From NCBI GenBank assembly GCA_913061335.1, contig CAJXTP010000192.1:1-5737 (forward strand): a stretch of DNA of 5,737 bases, in the 5' to 3' direction. The translations under genes and the position numbers were made by a program. Origin of the DNA: an uncultured Loktanella sp. GTDB taxonomy: Bacteria; Pseudomonadota; Alphaproteobacteria; Rhodobacterales; Rhodobacteraceae. Below the pieces are notes generated by a model. That model did not search any database. It was not told where the DNA came from and was given only the letters and a program-made list of their open reading frames with translations. Shown here piece by piece: positions 4,272 to 5,737 of the stretch; the stretch's first letter is position 1, and each line of letters begins with the position of its first letter.

Positions 4272-5552
4272 CTATTCCTTTTCAGCATCTTCACGGAGCA
4301 GGTCTTGGGAGTTGGTTTCGCTGCGTTCTGCCTCGACGATACGGGTCAAGGCGCGGTCGGCTTCAGTTGTCACTGGCGTAACCGTTGCGGTTTCAGTTTG
4401 GATCGGTTGCACGGTGTTTTCGCGTTTGACGATTATCGTTTGCGTGGCGTCGGGCATGGCAATGTCAGCGGCCATAAGGGAACGCTTTACTTGCCGGATT
4501 GCTTCGCCTTTGGCCAAAACGGTGGAGGTTTCGTTTTGGTTGACCCAACCGGTGACGGTCATTTCGGCACCAGCGGGTCCCATCAACTCGATCCAGACGG
4601 AGGCTACTGGCGTGTCTAAAACAAAAGGAAGGTCTTGGACGGTTTGTTCCATCAGCGCGCGTGCGGCTTGTAAATCAGTTTCACGGTCGACCAGTATGGA
4701 AAATTTGAATCGGCGTTCTGCATTTTGACTGAAGTTCACGATCCGGCTTTTGAATACTGTCGCATTGGGAATGCGGATGTGGTTGCCATCAAACGACAAT
4801 AGGATCGTCGCACGGCTGGTAAGGCGGATAACGCGACCTTGGTCGCCGTTAATCTCGACCGTATCATTGGGTCGAAACGGTTGGCGGATTGACAACATGA
4901 TCGATGCTATGAAGTTCTCGACTGTGTCGCGTACGGCAAAACCAAGGGCTAGTCCGATGATGCCTGCTGCGCCCAATATCGTGGACAGTAGGGCGGTCGC
5001 ATTCATGACGTCCAATGCGATCACAAGCGCGCCGACGACAAACATCAGACGGACCAATTGGCGGTAAAGCTCAGCGATGAACGCGTTGGGTGCTATGCGG
5101 TTCCACGGTTGTCGCATGCGCGCAATTGCAAAGCCGATGATGACAATGCCTGCGAATATTATCGCTCCAATCAAAGCGAGTGGAATGAACGCTATAAGCT
5201 GTTCCATACGAGTCCGAAATCGTTCAACCGCGGGGTCAAGTCTGCGACCAATTTCGGTGGTCTCGGTGACTTCATTGCGCACAGCGACAACGCCCTCAAC
5301 GCGACCTGCCACGCCGGCTGTTTGGTTGATTTCAGGGGCGGAGTTGGCCGTGCCGCGCAGGGTGACCACGCCGTCGTCGACCATCACCGTGATGTCATCA
5401 GAATGCCCAAGGGCGTCTAGAATGTCACGAATACGGGTCGCGATTGCAGCGTCTTGCCCTGTGCTGGATGTGGCTGAAATTGTGCCGCCCTCGTCTTGGG
5501 CAAAGGCGGGCAGGGCAATCAGCAGGGAAAGGCAAATGATAATGATACGCAT
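4272..5552 (-). CDS. Mechanosensitive ion channel, MscS family, with N-terminal BON domain
   Basis: This 426-residue inner-membrane channel would open under membrane tension and release solutes during hypo-osmotic shock. Residues 1-18 are a signal peptide ending in a typical AFA cleavage site. A BON domain follows (about 36-98, DDITVMVDDGVVTLRGTAN then VEGVVAVRNEVTE), a lipid-binding or protein-binding fold that would sit in the periplasm. Transmembrane helices lie at about 119-143, 164-184 and 187-224. The last is the pore helix, with small residues in LGAAGIIGLALGFAVRDTVE, followed by the MscS beta domain (FRPNDTVEINGDQGRV, IPNATVFKSRIVNFS) and the alpha/beta C-terminal domain to about 375. 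The acidic tail 380-426 has no recognised domain. The ATG at 5550-5552 has no evident Shine-Dalgarno. It lies 34 nt after the upstream partial gene and is probably cotranscribed with it. It is ordinary host backbone, not part of the mobile block. Confidence 0.92.
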   Translation of the reverse strand: MRIIIICLSLLIALPAFAQDEGGTISATSSTGQDAAIATRIRDILDALGHSDDITVMVDDGVVTLRGTANSAPEINQTAGVAGRVEGVVAVRNEVTETTEIGRRLDPAVERFRTRMEQLIAFIPLALIGAIIFAGIVIIGFAIARMRQPWNRIAPNAFIAELYRQLVRLMFVVGALVIALDVMNATALLSTILGAAGIIGLALGFAVRDTVENFIASIMLSIRQPFRPNDTVEINGDQGRVIRLTSRATILLSFDGNHIRIPNATVFKSRIVNFSQNAERRFKFSILVDRETDLQAARALMEQTVQDLPFVLDTPVASVWIELMGPAGAEMTVTGWVNQNETSTVLAKGEAIRQVKRSLMAADIAMPDATQTIIVKRENTVQPIQTETATVTPVTTEADRALTRIVEAERSETNSQDLLREDAEKE

Positions 5553-5566
5553 AGGGCGACATTAGC

Positions 5567-5580
5567 CACCCCGCGGGGTG
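5567..5580. repeat. Perfect 14-bp palindrome between two host genes
   Basis: CACCCCGCGGGGTG is a perfect palindrome in the 34-nt gap between the partial gene and the channel gene. It lacks a T tract, so it is not a standard terminator. It may be a binding site or a small hairpin affecting translation of the channel mRNA. Confidence 0.5.
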
Positions 5581-5586
5581 TGTCAA

Positions 5587-5717
5587 TCAAACGCGCAGTG
5601 GGTCTGCCTTGGCCAATGCATCAAATGCCATCAAGGATTCTACCAGTGCGCCCATCTGGCCAAGTGGAATCATGTTTGGGCCATCCGAGGGGGCCGTATC
5701 GGGGGCTTGATGCGTCT
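5587..5717 (-). CDS. C-terminal fragment of an unrecognised protein (5' part off the contig)
   Basis: The minus strand gives 42 codons ending with TGA at 5587-5589. It contains TAPSDGPNMIPLGQMGALVE and SLMAFDALAKADPLRV at the very C-terminus. The frame has protein-like composition, no stops, and a stop placed neatly 34 nt before the channel start, so it is probably the end of a real upstream gene in the same operon. I do not recognise the family. The gene is cut by the adapter sequence at 5718. Confidence 0.6.
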
Positions 5718-5737
5718 CTGTCTCTTATACACATCTC
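5718..5737. other. Tn5/Nextera transposase adapter (sequencing artefact)
   Basis: CTGTCTCTTATACACATCT (5718-5736) is the 19-bp Tn5 mosaic end used in Nextera/tagmentation libraries, followed by the C expected for one of the two adapter arms. It lies exactly at the contig end and interrupts the partial gene, so it is untrimmed adapter rather than a genomic transposon. Confidence 0.95.

Noticed and set aside
4070..4381. 103-codon plus-strand frame (GRIRTYGTCYQKALPYRLATP)
   Set aside because: This is the well-known false translation across a tRNA gene and then antisense to the channel gene.
5058..5565. Long plus-strand frames opposite the channel gene
   Set aside because: Shadow frames of a clearly coding minus-strand gene.
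1..5717. CRISPR array or complete transposase gene
   Set aside because: No regularly spaced repeats of 25-40 bp and no transposase motifs were found on either strand.

Overview
The window looks like a short draft contig from an alphaproteobacterium, probably of the marine Rhodobacteraceae (Roseobacter) type. That placement is an inference from the style of the BON-MscS channel, the tRNA-Gln and the terminase small subunit; no marker gene fixes it. The right end, 5718-5737, is not genomic: it matches the Tn5/Nextera transposase mosaic-end adapter, so real sequence stops near 5717.

Layout. Right part (4135-5717), host backbone, all on the minus strand: the C-terminal 42 codons of an unrecognised protein, a BON-domain MscS-type mechanosensitive channel, and tRNA-Gln(UUG). 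Left part (1 to about 4134), mobile-element-like and more AT-rich in patches: a truncated BrxR/CapW-type winged-helix regulator (minus), a phage terminase small subunit (plus), about 650 bp of non-coding DNA with a striking nested palindrome between direct repeats, a 430-residue winged-helix protein of unknown function (minus), and an AlpA-family regulator (minus). The 3' end of tRNA-Gln, a usual target of tyrosine integrases, faces this accessory block.

Interpretation. An AlpA regulator, a possible replication or regulatory winged-helix protein and a terminase small subunit with no large subunit, all beside a tRNA 3' end, suggest a decayed prophage or a phage satellite (PICI-like island). 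No integrase, large terminase, capsid gene or second att site is visible. At most a short integrase-like tail may remain at about 3996-4134. The most unusual non-coding signals are (a) two tandem 17-bp palindromes with a 7-3-7 layout, 30 bp apart, upstream of the 430-residue gene, and (b) an 89-nt nested imperfect palindrome bracketed by perfect 15-bp direct repeats at 1683-1809. The window does not show a complete new system; these two sites and the orphan terminase are the parts most worth following.
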